This document shows, piece after piece, positions 44,360 to 54,409 of a stretch of 64,000 nt of DNA; positions within the stretch are counted from its first letter, which is position 1, and each line of letters starts with the position of its first letter. This DNA comes from CAZOEL01 sp964578835 (GTDB taxonomy: Bacteria; Desulfobacterota; Syntrophobacteria; Syntrophobacterales; Syntrophobacteraceae), in the NCBI GenBank assembly GCA_964578835.1, contig CAZOEL010000014.1, positions 31,796-95,795 of the forward strand, given 5' to 3'. Below the pieces are notes generated by a model, which was not told the origin of the DNA, searched no databases, and saw only the letters and a list, made by a program, of their open reading frames with translations. The translations under genes were made by a program, and so were the position numbers.

Positions 44360-45505
44360 GTGAGCGAGTACCAGTACTATGAATTTCAGGCAGTGGATCG
44401 GTCGCTTACACCCGAGCAGATGACAAAGCTGAGATCCTATTCTTCCCGCGCTCAGATCACACCGAGCAGCTTCACGGTCGTCTACAACTACGGAAGCTTC
44501 AAAGGCGATGAAGACGAATGGATGGATAAGTATTTCGATGCTTTCCTCTACCTTGCCAATTGGGGCAGCCGTCAGTTCCTGTTGCGACTGCCGGGAAGGC
44601 TGCTCGATCAGCAGGTTGTAGCGCCCTACTGTGTCGGTGAAAGCCTCTCGTGTCGCCGGAAAGGTGACAGCATCATCCTGTCTTTCCGGTCAGAGGAGGA
44701 AGATTATGAGTGGGCCGAGGGGGAGGGCTGGCTCGCGACACTCATTCAGGCGCGCTCCGAGGTCATGCACGGCGACTATCGCGTCCTCTACCTCGGCTGG
44801 CTGCTCGCTGTGCAATCCGAAGCTGTCGATGACGACGCCCTGGAGCCACCCGTCCCGCCAGGCCTCGGTAACCTCAGTGCACCCCTCGATCTCCTCGCCG
44901 ACTTCCTGCGCATCGATGACGATCTCATTGCGGCCGCAGCTGAGCACAGCCTCGGCGAACAGGCTACGGAGCTCACTAAAGAGGAGATCGGTGCATGGCT
45001 TCTCAATCTTTCGAACAGGGAGAAGGATTCTATCTTGCTGAGACTGATCGAGGGCGTCGATCCCCATCTGGCAGTCGAGATTCGCCGGCGCGCCATTATG
45101 GAGTTGCGCAGCACGGGAGAGCCGCTAGAACCACCTCGCAGGACCGCCGGAGACATTATTGCTCTTGCCAAGATCCTTACCGAAACGCGCAGAAAGAAAG
45201 AGGTCGAGCAGCGCGCCAGGGAGTAAGCCAGGCATGAGCAAGAGCAGGCTGAAAAACGCAAGAAGCACCTCGACTCGCTTGCAGGCAAGGAGAAGACTCT
45301 ATGGGCGAAAGTCGATGAGCTCATCGCCACGAAGCTTTCAAAGTGCTATGATGAGGCCGTGTCCATTCTTCAGGATTTGCGCGACCTTGCGGCCATGAAA
45401 GGTGAGAGTGGAGATTTTTCATCGCGTATGCGAGCATTGCACAATGAGCATGCGAGGAAACCCAGCCTCAACGAGAGACTAAGGAAGGCTAAGTTCCTGG
45501 AATGA
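44360..45505 (+). pseudogene. Conserved protein of unknown function, interrupted by an in-frame TAA
   Basis: The first 288 codons (MSEYQYYEFQAVDRSLTPEQM onwards, with a conserved LYLANWGSRQFLLRLPGRLLD and LEPPVPPGLGNLSAPLDLLADFLRID) end at TAA 45224-45226. The same frame then continues open for 92 codons to TGA 45503-45505. That part reads EQEQAEKRKKHLDSL and SKCYDEAVSILQDLRDLAAMKG, a helical tail that fits the preceding charged helix. A single nonsense mutation therefore seems to truncate a 381-codon gene. The family is one I remember as a widespread hypothetical protein; no function is assigned. The truncated product might still fold. It lies just upstream of the Wadjet locus. Confidence 0.7.
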
Positions 45506-45586
45506 AGTCTACAATCGGCTTGTGCATGGAAGGATTCACTGAATTGACCAGAGCTTGTTCGTTGTGAGAAATGCAAGACAAAACTT

Positions 45587-47029
45587 ATGAATATGGATTT
45601 CGCTACCCTGTCCACCCTTCGCAAAGCCCATCCGGCCTGGCGGTTGCTTGTGGCCGACTATGCGCCGTTGATAGCAGGCTTTCTGCACCGGGTGTTCATT
45701 GTGCCCAATGCGCGAGTGATGGCGCAAGATGACCTGGCATCGAAGCTCGAGGATGAGCTGTTTCACTTAAGGGAAACCTGTGGAATCGAGAGTTTCAGGC
45801 GTGGTGCATCCGACTATTTGGATGAATGGGCACAAAACGACAAGGGCTGGCTACGCAAGTTCTATCCGCCCGGCTCGGACGAGGCCCACTTTGATCTAAC
45901 GCCGGCCACGGAAACGGCCCTTGCCTGGCTGGAAAGCCTCACCAAGAGAGCCTTTGTGGGGACCGAATCGCGCCTGCTGACGGTATTTGAACTGCTTCGG
46001 CAAATGGTCGAAGGTACCCGGGCGGACCCCGGTGCGCGCATTGCCGAGTTGGAAAAACGAAAAAGTGATATCGATCGGGAGATAGAACGTATTCGGCACG
46101 GAGATCTGCCGCTGTTGGACGACACGGCCTTGAAAGATCGTTTTCAGCAGGTGAGCTCTCTTGCGCGCGAACTGCTCAGCGACTTCCGCGAGGTGGAGCA
46201 GAACTTTCGCCAGCTGGATCGCAGCGTGCGCGAGCAGATCGCCACCTGGGAAGGCCGCAAGGGAGAATTGCTGGAGCGGATTTTCGGCGAGCGAGATGCC
46301 ATCGCGGATTCGGATCAGGGGAGGAGCTTCCGCGCCTTTTGGGATTTTCTTATGTCTCCTGCGCGGCAAGAAGAGCTTTCGGAACTGCTGGAACAAGTCT
46401 TTGCCCTGGAGGCAATCGTCGGCTTGAACGCGGACCCGCGCCTGAAACGCATCCACTATGACTGGCTGGAAGCCGGCGAACAGACCCAGCGCACCGTAGC
46501 CAAACTCTCGCAGCAGCTTCGCCGTTACCTGGATGAACAGGTTTATCTCGAAAACAAGCGCATCATGCAACTGCTGCAGGAGATCGAAGCCTCTGCATTG
46601 GCAGTAAGAGATGCCATGCCCCAACGCGCCTTCATGGAAGTCGACGAACCCGGGCCCCTGGTTCAGTTTCCCATGGAACGGCCGCTATATTCGCCCCCGG
46701 TCAAGCCCATGATCACGGATGCAGTGCTGATGGGAGAAGAAGAAGAGGTGGCTGCGGACGCCCTGTTCGACCAGGAGTTTGTGGATCCGGCGCGGCTGCG
46801 GGACAATATCCGCAAGCTCCTGCGCGCCCGAACCCAGGTCACTCTGCGGGAGGTAGTTCTTGCGCACCCGGTGGAACATGGACTGGCCGAGGTGGTGTCC
46901 TATTTTTCCATTGCCGCTGCCGATGCCAAGGCCGTCTTCGACGAGGATGAATCCGAACAAATCACATGGTTGGATGACCGGGGGCGGGAGCGTTGCGCTA
47001 CGCTGCCGCGCGTTATTTTCTGCAGGTAA
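45587..47029 (+). CDS. jetA: Wadjet protein JetA (DUF3375)
   Basis: The 480-residue protein matches DUF3375: ATLSTLRKAHPAWRLLVADYAPLIAGFLHRVF at the N-terminus, SDEAHFDLTPATETALAWLESL, and VFELLRQMVEGTRADP. Long helices and a C-terminal winged-helix-like part follow. JetA is the kleisin-like subunit of the SMC-type Wadjet complex that cleaves small closed circular DNA such as plasmids. It appears intact. The start could also be the ATG two codons later (45593). Confidence 0.88.
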   Translation: MNMDFATLSTLRKAHPAWRLLVADYAPLIAGFLHRVFIVPNARVMAQDDLASKLEDELFHLRETCGIESFRRGASDYLDEWAQNDKGWLRKFYPPGSDEAHFDLTPATETALAWLESLTKRAFVGTESRLLTVFELLRQMVEGTRADPGARIAELEKRKSDIDREIERIRHGDLPLLDDTALKDRFQQVSSLARELLSDFREVEQNFRQLDRSVREQIATWEGRKGELLERIFGERDAIADSDQGRSFRAFWDFLMSPARQEELSELLEQVFALEAIVGLNADPRLKRIHYDWLEAGEQTQRTVAKLSQQLRRYLDEQVYLENKRIMQLLQEIEASALAVRDAMPQRAFMEVDEPGPLVQFPMERPLYSPPVKPMITDAVLMGEEEEVAADALFDQEFVDPARLRDNIRKLLRARTQVTLREVVLAHPVEHGLAEVVSYFSIAAADAKAVFDEDESEQITWLDDRGRERCATLPRVIFCR

Positions 47030-47069
47030 GGCTAAGCAAACAAATCCTATACAACGGTGGATCTTTTCT

Positions 47070-47490
47070 ATGGAGGCAATAGACTCACAACTCGATGGAT
47101 TATCCAGAGTCGTCATCGCCCTCATGAAAGGCGTGCTCTATCGGGAAAGCGATGCCAAGTTATGGCAGGTGTTGCTGAATCTGCAGGCGCGAGTGAGGGA
47201 TTATGTTTCAGTCCTGGGTTTGACCTTGATGCTGGATGAGGCCGAAGGATACGCATGGCTGTATACCCGCGAGGCCTCGGAGGGCGAAGAGGTTCTGCCC
47301 CGCTTGGTGGTCCGTCGACAACTTTCTTATCCCGTGAGCCTGATCATCGCACTGCTCAGGCGCAAGCTGGCCGAGCACGACGCCCTCGGCGGCGATACCC
47401 GCCTCATTCTCTCCCGTGAAGAGGTGGTGGAGATGGTCCGCACTTTTCTTCCGGCCGGTACCAATGAAGCCCGTTTGGTGGATCAAATTG
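47070..47490 (+). pseudogene. jetB: Wadjet protein JetB (DUF4194), C-terminal part deleted
   Basis: From ATG 47070 the frame reads MEAIDSQLDGLSRVVIALMKGVLYRESD and RRQLSYPVSLIIALLRRKLAEHD, as in DUF4194 proteins (the KITE-like subunit). It stays homologous to about LVDQI (near 47487). The family normally continues for some 60-70 residues, ending in a second winged helix. Here the frame instead enters jetC sequence out of frame and stops at 47624. The breakpoint is therefore near 47484-47495. Confidence 0.78.
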
Positions 47491-50238
47491 CAAGCCCTCA
47501 ACCTGTTTCACCAGACCGTCTCGATGAAATCGGTGGGCGATCTCACCAGTTTCGTGCGCGAGCATATGCTCGAGGTCGGCGAAGTGCAGCCCCGAATCGA
47601 CGCCCTGATCGGTCATTTCAATGACTTGAACCGTGCCTATGAAGCGGTGCTGAAGGCCAAGAGGCAGATCGAGCGATTGACACCCCTCTCTTCCGACTGT
47701 GCAAAGCACCGAGACACATCACGCCAGAGGGACCACTGGCGCGCTTGCCGAGACGGCTTGCGGGTCTATTTTGCAGCCCTGAAGGCAGACTTGCTGGACA
47801 GGCGCCTCAAAAACTTGATCGATGAGGAAAAGCTCCTTACCCAGCAGGTCGACCGATTTACACGGGTACGCCGTGATCAATTGAGTGAGCGGGACCGATT
47901 GAAACAGGCTATCGCCGAAAACGGCGGGGACCGCATCGAGCGCCTTAAAGCGGATATCGCCGATAAAAATAGCGAGAAGACCCGGCGCCGGGAACGCTTC
48001 GCGCGCTATGAGCAACTGGTGGAAATGGTGGCCCTGCCCGTGGTGTCCACAATGGAGGGCTTCGTTCAGAATTGCGGTCGCATTGAGGAATTGATCCATG
48101 ATGTGGCGCAGGAGGATGCGGAGCTACAGAATGCGCATACCGACAGAGCAGTGGAAATGCAGGTGCTAAAGAAGCGGCATGATGAGATTTGCACGGAAAT
48201 CGATTCCCTGCGGCAGCGCCGCAGCAATATCGATTCCAGGCAAATCCGCATCCGCCAGATGCTTTGCGAGGCCATTGCAATCGACGAGCAGTCCATGCCA
48301 TTTGCCGGTGAGCTGATTCAGATCAAAGAAGAAGAAAGAGCGTGGGAAGGGGCTGCCGAGCGGTTGTTGCACAACTTCGGTCTTTCACTGCTTGTGCCCG
48401 ATCGTCTTTACACGGGGGTGGCCGAATGGGTGGACCGTACCCACCTTCAGGGACGGCTGGTTTACTATCGCGTACGGGTCGAGCGCTTCTCCGAGGCTGT
48501 TTTGCAGCCGGAATCCCTCGTTTCCAAACTGGACATAAAGCCGGATTCCGAGTTCTATTCATGGCTGGAACAGGAACTGTGCCGGCGTTTCGATTACACC
48601 TGCTGCCAAACCCTGGAGCAGTTCCGCAGGGAGCAGCAGGCCGTCACCCGCGCCGGGCAGATCAAGTCAGGCGGTCGGCGCCATGAAAAGGACGACCGTC
48701 ATCGTCTGGAGGATCGCAGCCGTTATGTGCTGGGTTGGAGCAATGAGTCCAAAATAGCGGCTTTGACTCGGCAGGCCGCTCAACTCAAAGAGCAAATGCA
48801 TTTCCTCGGGAATAGGATCGCCGGCCTGCAGCGCCAACTGCAACAATTGGCCGCCCGCAAGACTGCCTTGACGCAATTGGGTGAATTCCGGGAGTTCAAC
48901 GATCTGGACTGGCAGACGCCGACACGCGCCATTGCCGTCCTTGAGGCGGAAAAGCAGGCACTGGAAGCCGCCTCCAATGTGCTTCATACTCTATGTCAAC
49001 AGCTCGATACTCTGGAGGCGGCTATCGATGAAAACGAAACCAAACTCGATACACGCAGGAGAGAACATGCCAAGAATGAAGAGAGGCAGCAGCAGGTTCG
49101 CACTCTTTTGGAGGAATGTCGGCTGATAGCTGGTGAAGCCTCCGAGACCGTGAGGGACGAATTGTTCAGCAGGCTGGAAGCGCTCAGAGAAGAAGCGCTG
49201 GGCGAACACCGGCTGACCGTTGAATCCTGCGATAATCGAGAGCGGGAGATGCGGGATAGGCTGCAACAGAGAATCGACGGCGAAGAGAAGCGGATAAAAA
49301 CGCTGGAAGAGCGGATCATCAAGGCGATGCAGGATTACCGGCGCGATTATCCCCTGGAGACTCAGGAAATGGATGCCCGGCTGGAAGCCTCCTTAGAGTA
49401 TGAATCCATGCTGGGTAGGCTTAAGGCGGACGATCTACCCCGCTTCGAGCACAAATTCAAGGAGCTCCTCAACGAAAACACCATTCGCGAAATCGCCAAC
49501 TTCCAGTCCCAGCTCCAGCGCGAGCGAGTGACGATCAAGGAGCGTATAGAACGCATCAACCACTCCCTAATCGATATCGAATACAATCCCGGCCGCTTCA
49601 TCGTGCTGGAAGCCCAAGCCAACCCTGACTCTGATATCCGCGCCTTCCAGCAGCAACTGCGCGCCTGCACGGAAGGGACTCTGACAGGATCGCAGGATGA
49701 GCAGTATGCAGAAGGGAAGTACCTTCAGGTCAAAGATATCATAGACCGTTTCCAGGGTCGGGAAGGCGCCGCTGAGATGGACAAACGCTGGATGCGCAAG
49801 GTGACCGATGTGCGCAACTGGTTTGTGTTCGCGGCCTCCGAGCGCTGGAAGGAGGACGGCAGCGAATATGAGCATTATACGGATTCGGGCGGTAAGTCGG
49901 GCGGGCAGAAAGAAAAGCTCGCATATACGGTGCTGGCGGCCAGCCTGGCCTACCAGTTTGGCCTGGAATGGGGATCCGTACGCTCGCGCAGCTTCCGCTT
50001 CGTTGCCATTGATGAGGCCTTTGGCCGAGGCTCCGATGAATCCACACGCTACGGCCTGGAGCTCTTTAGAAAGCTCAACCTGCAATTGCTCATTGTCACT
50101 CCTCTCCAAAAAGTTCGTGTCATCGAGCCCTATGTGTCGGGTGTGGGGTTTGTGCACAATGAAGACGGGCGTGAATCCCGCCTGCGCAATTTGACCATAG
50201 AAGAGTACCGGGCGGGGCGGGAGGCCCGTTCCGCATGA
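47491..50238 (+). pseudogene. jetC: Wadjet protein JetC (SMC-like ATPase), N-terminal ATP-binding part deleted
   Basis: Homology begins abruptly at ALNLFHQTVSMKSVGDLTSFVREHMLE (about 47494), which in intact JetC lies near residue 190. The preceding region, with the Walker A P-loop, is missing. From there about 915 codons remain open: long coiled-coil arms, a hinge-like middle (about 48250-48700), the ABC signature region SGGKSGGQKEKLAYT, Walker B FRFVAIDEAFGRG and a conserved end (VTPLQKVRVIEPYVSGVGFVH). Without the P-loop the protein cannot form the normal ATPase site. The open frame extends upstream to 47416 only as a shadow of jetB. The stop overlaps the jetD start as ATGA. Confidence 0.8.
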
Positions 50239-51422
50239 GTGCATGGACGAGTGCCGGAGAACTGAAAAAGCGTCTTGAAAAAGAGTGGGACAAAGGCCGG
50301 CTGCTGGCCGTCCAATTGAGTGGAGAGAGGCTTTTCCCGCTGCGCGTACCGCTGAAACAGCCCACCTCCCGTGAGCTGGGTGATCAGTATGGACGGGTGA
50401 AGGCGTGGATCGATGAGCTCGTTCGTAATGCAAAGCCGGAAAAGGGAACAGGCTATGAGCTCGAGTGGCGTGAAGTCAATCACCGGCAACTGGGCAAGAA
50501 CCGACTGCCCGTGGCCGCTGTTTTCGAGCAGGCAGAAGATGGACTGCGGTTTATCGGCCGAGTGAAAGAAGCTGGTGTTTTCCGTGAGCTATGCCGTGAG
50601 CTTCTGTGCGCATTTCCCGAACTGAAGCCATGGCTGGAGAGCAGACCCCTTACCGTACTGGCCCATTCCGGTCACTGGCCCAGGCTGTTGGCGGTACTCC
50701 GGTGGCTTAAGGCCCATCCCAGGCCGGGAATCTATATTCGTCAGCTGGAGATATCCCAAGTCGATACCAAGTTTGTCGAGCACCACAAAAAGCTTCTGGG
50801 CGAGTTGCTGGATATCATTTTACCCGCAGGCGCCATCGATGGGTGTGCGAAGGGTGTGACCGGCTTCGAGCAGCGGTACGGCTTCCTGACCAAGCCCGTG
50901 CAAATACGCTTTCGCCTGCTCGATCCCAATCTCTATATTCAGCGGCTCTCGGATCTCGAGATCCCGGCTGAAGCCTTTGCCGGGCTCGACCTCAGGGCCC
51001 GGCGCGTTTTCATCACCGAAAACGACATCAACGGGCTGGCTTTTCCAGCCTTGGAAAAATCCATGGTTATCTTCGGATTGGGCTATGGTCTGGACCGGTT
51101 GGCCGGGGCGGAGTGGCTTCATGACAAGGAGATCTACTATTGGGGGGATATCGATACGCACGGTTTCGCTATGCTGGACCAGATCCGTCACTGCTTCCCA
51201 AAGATCCGCTCTTTCCTCATGGACTCCACCACTCTGATGGCTCACCAACTGCTTTGGGGTAGCGAGGTGTCGCCCGTGAATCGGATGTTGTCACGCCTGA
51301 ATCGAGATGAATCCGCTATGTATAAGCATCTCACAAGCAATCGATGGGCGTGGGCATTACGTCTGGAGCAGGAGCGGATATCCTACGCCCATTTGAAAGC
51401 AGCGCTGGAAAGCTTGGAATAG
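50235..51422 (+). CDS. jetD: Wadjet nuclease subunit JetD (DUF3322-DUF2220)
   Basis: The 395-residue protein has the DUF3322 N-terminal domain (SAGELKKRLEKEWDKGRLL, FPLRVPLKQPTSRELGDQYGRVKAWI) and a C-terminal Toprim-like DUF2220 domain with the acidic residues in VFITENDINGLAFP and YYWGDIDTHGFAMLDQIR. JetD is the topoisomerase-VI-like nuclease that cuts DNA held by the SMC complex. It overlaps jetC by four bases and looks complete. With jetB and jetC broken it probably has no functional partner. Confidence 0.88.
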   Translation: MSAWTSAGELKKRLEKEWDKGRLLAVQLSGERLFPLRVPLKQPTSRELGDQYGRVKAWIDELVRNAKPEKGTGYELEWREVNHRQLGKNRLPVAAVFEQAEDGLRFIGRVKEAGVFRELCRELLCAFPELKPWLESRPLTVLAHSGHWPRLLAVLRWLKAHPRPGIYIRQLEISQVDTKFVEHHKKLLGELLDIILPAGAIDGCAKGVTGFEQRYGFLTKPVQIRFRLLDPNLYIQRLSDLEIPAEAFAGLDLRARRVFITENDINGLAFPALEKSMVIFGLGYGLDRLAGAEWLHDKEIYYWGDIDTHGFAMLDQIRHCFPKIRSFLMDSTTLMAHQLLWGSEVSPVNRMLSRLNRDESAMYKHLTSNRWAWALRLEQERISYAHLKAALESLE

Positions 51423-51474
51423 ACGGGAGCTTTGCAGGGTTTCCGGAGTGTATGATATCCGAGATGAGAGATCC

Positions 51475-51733
51475 CTTGCCCATTTTGAAAGTATTCCCCC
51501 TTCTGTTGGAGCTCCGCTCCCGTAAGACAGGCCTGGAATATATTGAGGCTATTCTCCGCTACATATATTATTCAAGAGACAAGACTGAATGGAATAACCT
51601 CATCGAGATCATGCACCGCTTGGATCCGATCATTGAGGAGGTAGCCATGACAACGATTGCAGAGCGCCGGTCCAGCAAGGTGAGATAGAGGGAAAATTGT
51701 CTGAGGCCCAGGAGGTTCTGAAGGAAATTGCCT
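51475..51733 (+). pseudogene. Rpn-type nuclease gene, 3' fragment
   Basis: The sequence corresponds to the stretch of the Rpn gene at 41779-42759 that encodes LAHFQRILPLLLGLRFRKTGLEYIE through AHEVLQE. It includes RKTGLEYIEAILRYIYYSRDKTEWNNLIEIMHRLDPIIEEVAMTTIAE, close to the intact copy. The 5' two thirds are missing, and frameshifts occur near 51490 and near 51670. It starts about 50 bases after jetD and is followed by a terminator. Confidence 0.8.
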
Positions 51734-51761
51734 TAAGGGACCCCTTCGGTCCCCCTTTTGG

Positions 51762-51791
51762 TCCCCCTGCTCCAACAGGGGGATTTTTTTT
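51762..51791 (+). terminator. Rho-independent terminator after the Wadjet/Rpn remnant
   Basis: Arms TCCCCCTG (51762-51769) and CAGGGGGA (51776-51783) with a 6-base loop are followed by eight T (51784-51791). It would end transcripts coming from the jet genes. Confidence 0.9.
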
Positions 51792-51894
51792 GCCCGAACG
51801 GCGCCGGGCTTGGGGTGGGGGACCGGTCCCACGCTCGGTCCCCCTGCCCGAAATCTACGACTTCTTCCCCTTTCTGCATTGTGTGCCTACCGGA

Positions 51895-53553
51895 TTAACC
51901 CATTAGCCATGAGGCTCTTATTGTGGTTCCCTCTCCAATTACGGAGGCAATCCGGAAGTCGCCGTTTGAGAGTTCGGCTCGTTCTTTCATGTTGGTCAAT
52001 CCAATCCCTTTGCTATGGTTTCGCTGATTCAAGACCGCATCGACGTCAAATCCTGCGCCATTGTCTTCAATGCTGAGCTCGATTCGACCATCCCTGGCGA
52101 CCAGTGAGATCTCCACCAATTCTGCCTGGCTGTATTTGATGATATTGTGCAGAGCCTCCTGAATGATCCTGAAGATGATGATCTTCAGGTTCTCCGGAAT
52201 TTGGGCCTCTTCCAGGGTGATTTCCTCTTCGATGTAGACCTGCGAGTAAACGGAGCGGTACTGTTTTAGCAACCAGCCAATCGTTACAATGAGCCCCACG
52301 TCATCAAGCAGGGATGGACGTAGATTGGTCATGATCCTGCGGGATTCGTCAATGGTATGTTGAGTCAGGCTGACTGCTCTTTTTATGGAACCGGTCATCG
52401 CTCCATCGCCCTTCACCTCCTGCAAGGCAGCCTCCAGACTGAATTTCACAGCGCTCAGAGAAGACCCGATGCTATCGTGGAGCTCGGTTGCGATTCTTTT
52501 CCTCTCTTCCTCCTGGGCTGAAAAGAGACGTCTGGCAAGGGACCGAAGCCGCTTTTCCGACGCCCGAAGGGCATTCTCGACTTCCCTTCGCTTCGCCTCC
52601 TCCCTCACTATGAGAAAGGCTCGAAGGAAATAGTAGGAGGCAACGCCTGCAACAACGAGAAGAGACAGGATGAGGACAGACCACCGGCTTCTGAATCCTT
52701 CAAGTAGGCCAAGCACCTCATTTTCCGGTGTTGCAACGACAATCGACCAAAAGGTGTCGCCCAGCCAAATCGGAAGGTAGACAGCATGTTTTTCACGCGT
52801 TTGAATCGATTGGCTGCGGATTTTGTGGAAATCATATGTCGTGATCCCCTCCCGGCCCTTGATCATCTCCTCGGCCATAGTAAGAATGGAGGGAAAATCC
52901 TTGCAGTTTTCGAAAACCGAATGGCCAACGTGATCCGGAACCGGGCAGTAAAGCTCAATCCCCGCCTGACTTATCATCCAGGCGTATCCGTCATTACCAA
53001 TCTTTATGCCTTCGAGGAATTTTTTCGAGATGTATTCGAAAGAGACCAGAATTGCTAATGAGCCCCGATATGAATCGGCCTCAAATATTGGAACATGCAT
53101 GGCTACGCATTGAAAACCAAGAATGGATGTAAAAACATCGCTTATAACTGGTTTATGGGTTTGAGTGATTTTCTTGATGTGATCCCGCTCCGAGAGGTCT
53201 CTTCCTATGAGACTCTGCTCACAGGGGGTATAGAATTGAATGATGCCGTTTGAGTCGACTAAGGAGACAGCAAGGATTTCATGGCGATTGCTTTCGTAGA
53301 AAAGGCGAAGGATCTCCTCTCCTTTTCCGCTCAGGTATGCGACATCATCCAGCCTTGCCAGGTAGCTGAGCTGATTTCGATAATGATCGAAGAAGCTCTG
53401 GATGCCATTGGCTGCCTGCCTCGCATGCACCATTTGCTGGAGGTTGAGTTGATCGATGGTTTTCTTTTCCACTTCCTCATAGGTTGAATAGAAAAGATAG
53501 ATGCAGAGGGAGAAAAGAACAAGAAAAGTCGCGATTAGCTTCGGGTGCTTCAT
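51895..53553 (-). CDS. Orphan sensor histidine kinase (dCache-like sensor, HisKA_3 type)
   Basis: The protein of about 552 residues has a membrane helix at its start (KLIATFLVLFSLCIYLFY) and a periplasmic sensor of about 260 residues that looks like a double Cache domain (SLVDSNGIIQFYTPC, GNDGYAWMISQAGIELYCP). A second helix (VLILSLLVVAGVASYYFL) leads to a coiled linker. The NarX-type phosphoacceptor helix follows (RKRIATELHDSIGSSLSAVKFSLE) with an HATPase domain (IFRIIQEALHNIIKYSQA, IEDNGAGFD, GIGLTNMKERAEL). Kinases of this type normally pair with a NarL/LuxR response regulator, but none is adjacent. The start is uncertain: ATG 53553 or a GTG seven codons upstream. Confidence 0.85.
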   Translation of the reverse strand: MKHPKLIATFLVLFSLCIYLFYSTYEEVEKKTIDQLNLQQMVHARQAANGIQSFFDHYRNQLSYLARLDDVAYLSGKGEEILRLFYESNRHEILAVSLVDSNGIIQFYTPCEQSLIGRDLSERDHIKKITQTHKPVISDVFTSILGFQCVAMHVPIFEADSYRGSLAILVSFEYISKKFLEGIKIGNDGYAWMISQAGIELYCPVPDHVGHSVFENCKDFPSILTMAEEMIKGREGITTYDFHKIRSQSIQTREKHAVYLPIWLGDTFWSIVVATPENEVLGLLEGFRSRWSVLILSLLVVAGVASYYFLRAFLIVREEAKRREVENALRASEKRLRSLARRLFSAQEEERKRIATELHDSIGSSLSAVKFSLEAALQEVKGDGAMTGSIKRAVSLTQHTIDESRRIMTNLRPSLLDDVGLIVTIGWLLKQYRSVYSQVYIEEEITLEEAQIPENLKIIIFRIIQEALHNIIKYSQAELVEISLVARDGRIELSIEDNGAGFDVDAVLNQRNHSKGIGLTNMKERAELSNGDFRIASVIGEGTTIRASWLMG

Positions 53554-53803
53554 TATGTAGACCACAGTTCCCACAGTGAACGTAGAGCGGGCGAATCGCC
53601 TTAAGTCTCAAGATAGCCTTGCTTTTGATGGTCAGACCAGCTTCGCCAATTATTGGCAATCGGTAATTGAGTTAATATGTCGAAATTCCCGAAGCTTGTA
53701 AAGTAAAAAATACGCAATGCTGTATTGGGCTTAACTCCTACCAGAAAACATTCGGACCACATGGGGTCCACTTTACATCAACAATAGAAAGGTGGCTTCA
53801 ATC
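53554..53803. other. Intergenic region between the sensor kinase and TA remnants
   Basis: About 250 AT-rich bases with no gene. They should include the promoter of the minus-strand kinase. Confidence 0.4.
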
Positions 53804-54119
53804 ATGCATCGGCTGGCACGCATCACACTGGATCCAGAAGTCATGGGAGGCAAGCCTTGCATCCGTGGTCTTCGAGTGACCGCGGGCGCCATGGATATAC
53901 GATCCTCACGCATGACTTGGATTTCGGCGCCATTCTGGCTGTTACTCACGCCCAAGGCCAAGCGTTCTGCAGGTTCGCACCCAGGATGTCACTCCGGATC
54001 ATTTGGCGGGGCTTATACTTGGGGTGCTGCGTCAGCACGGATCGCTGCTTGAGCAGGGAGCATTGGTGATTGTCGATGAGATAAAATCCAGAGCTCGTAT
54101 TTTGCCTCTCACTCACTGA
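53804..54119 (+). pseudogene. Collapsed toxin-antitoxin locus (DUF433 antitoxin start joined to DUF5615 toxin end)
   Basis: The frame opens MHRLARITLDPEVMGGKPCIRGLRVT, the normal start of DUF433 antitoxins. After about 28 codons it passes into sequence that in another frame reads TILTHDLDFGAILAVTHAQG. After one more frameshift near 53960 it reads VLQVRTQDVTPDHLAGLILGVL, then VIVDEIKSRARILPL and a stop at 54117-54119. The latter parts match the C-terminal half of DUF5615 PIN-like toxins. A deletion thus joined the two genes and the toxin is also frameshifted. Confidence 0.7.
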
Positions 54120-54244
54120 GTCTCATCGTTCTTTTTTCCTAACCTGTCACTTAAGCGGGCGGCGAGGGACGCTCTCTTCTTTCTCTTCTTCTCCGTTGGC
54201 TCGCCGCCGCTGATCTTCACATTAGCCACCAAGGAGGAATATAG

Positions 54245-54409
54245 CTGTACCCGTTTAGAGATGGAGACACCTTTGCCACTTTTCGAAACATCATTGACTC
54301 GGTAGTCAATGAAATAAAGGCTCTGGCGGAAGGTATTCCTTACCAAACTCTTATTTCAAGCAATCTCCACAAGTATATCTCAGGCCGACTGACTGAAAAA
54401 AAAGCCTAA
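54245..54409 (+). pseudogene. Ribbon-helix-helix (CopG-type) antitoxin, C-terminal remnant
   Basis: The plus-strand frame ends IKALAEGIPYQTLISSNLHKYISGRLTEKKA and stop at 54407-54409. EGIPYQTLISS.LHKY is the conserved end of CopG-type antitoxins. The N-terminal DNA-binding part is unrecognisable or frameshifted, and no start codon is present. The stop lies inside GCCTAAC, which opens the hairpin listed next. Confidence 0.55.

Noticed and set aside
47416..47493. Using the first Met of the long frame at 47416 as the jetC start
   Set aside because: The first 26 codons are a shadow of jetB in another frame; JetC homology begins only at about 47494.
54113..54346. Minus-strand ORF of 77 codons
   Set aside because: It has no family resemblance and lies opposite the plus-strand antitoxin remnant, which explains the sequence better.
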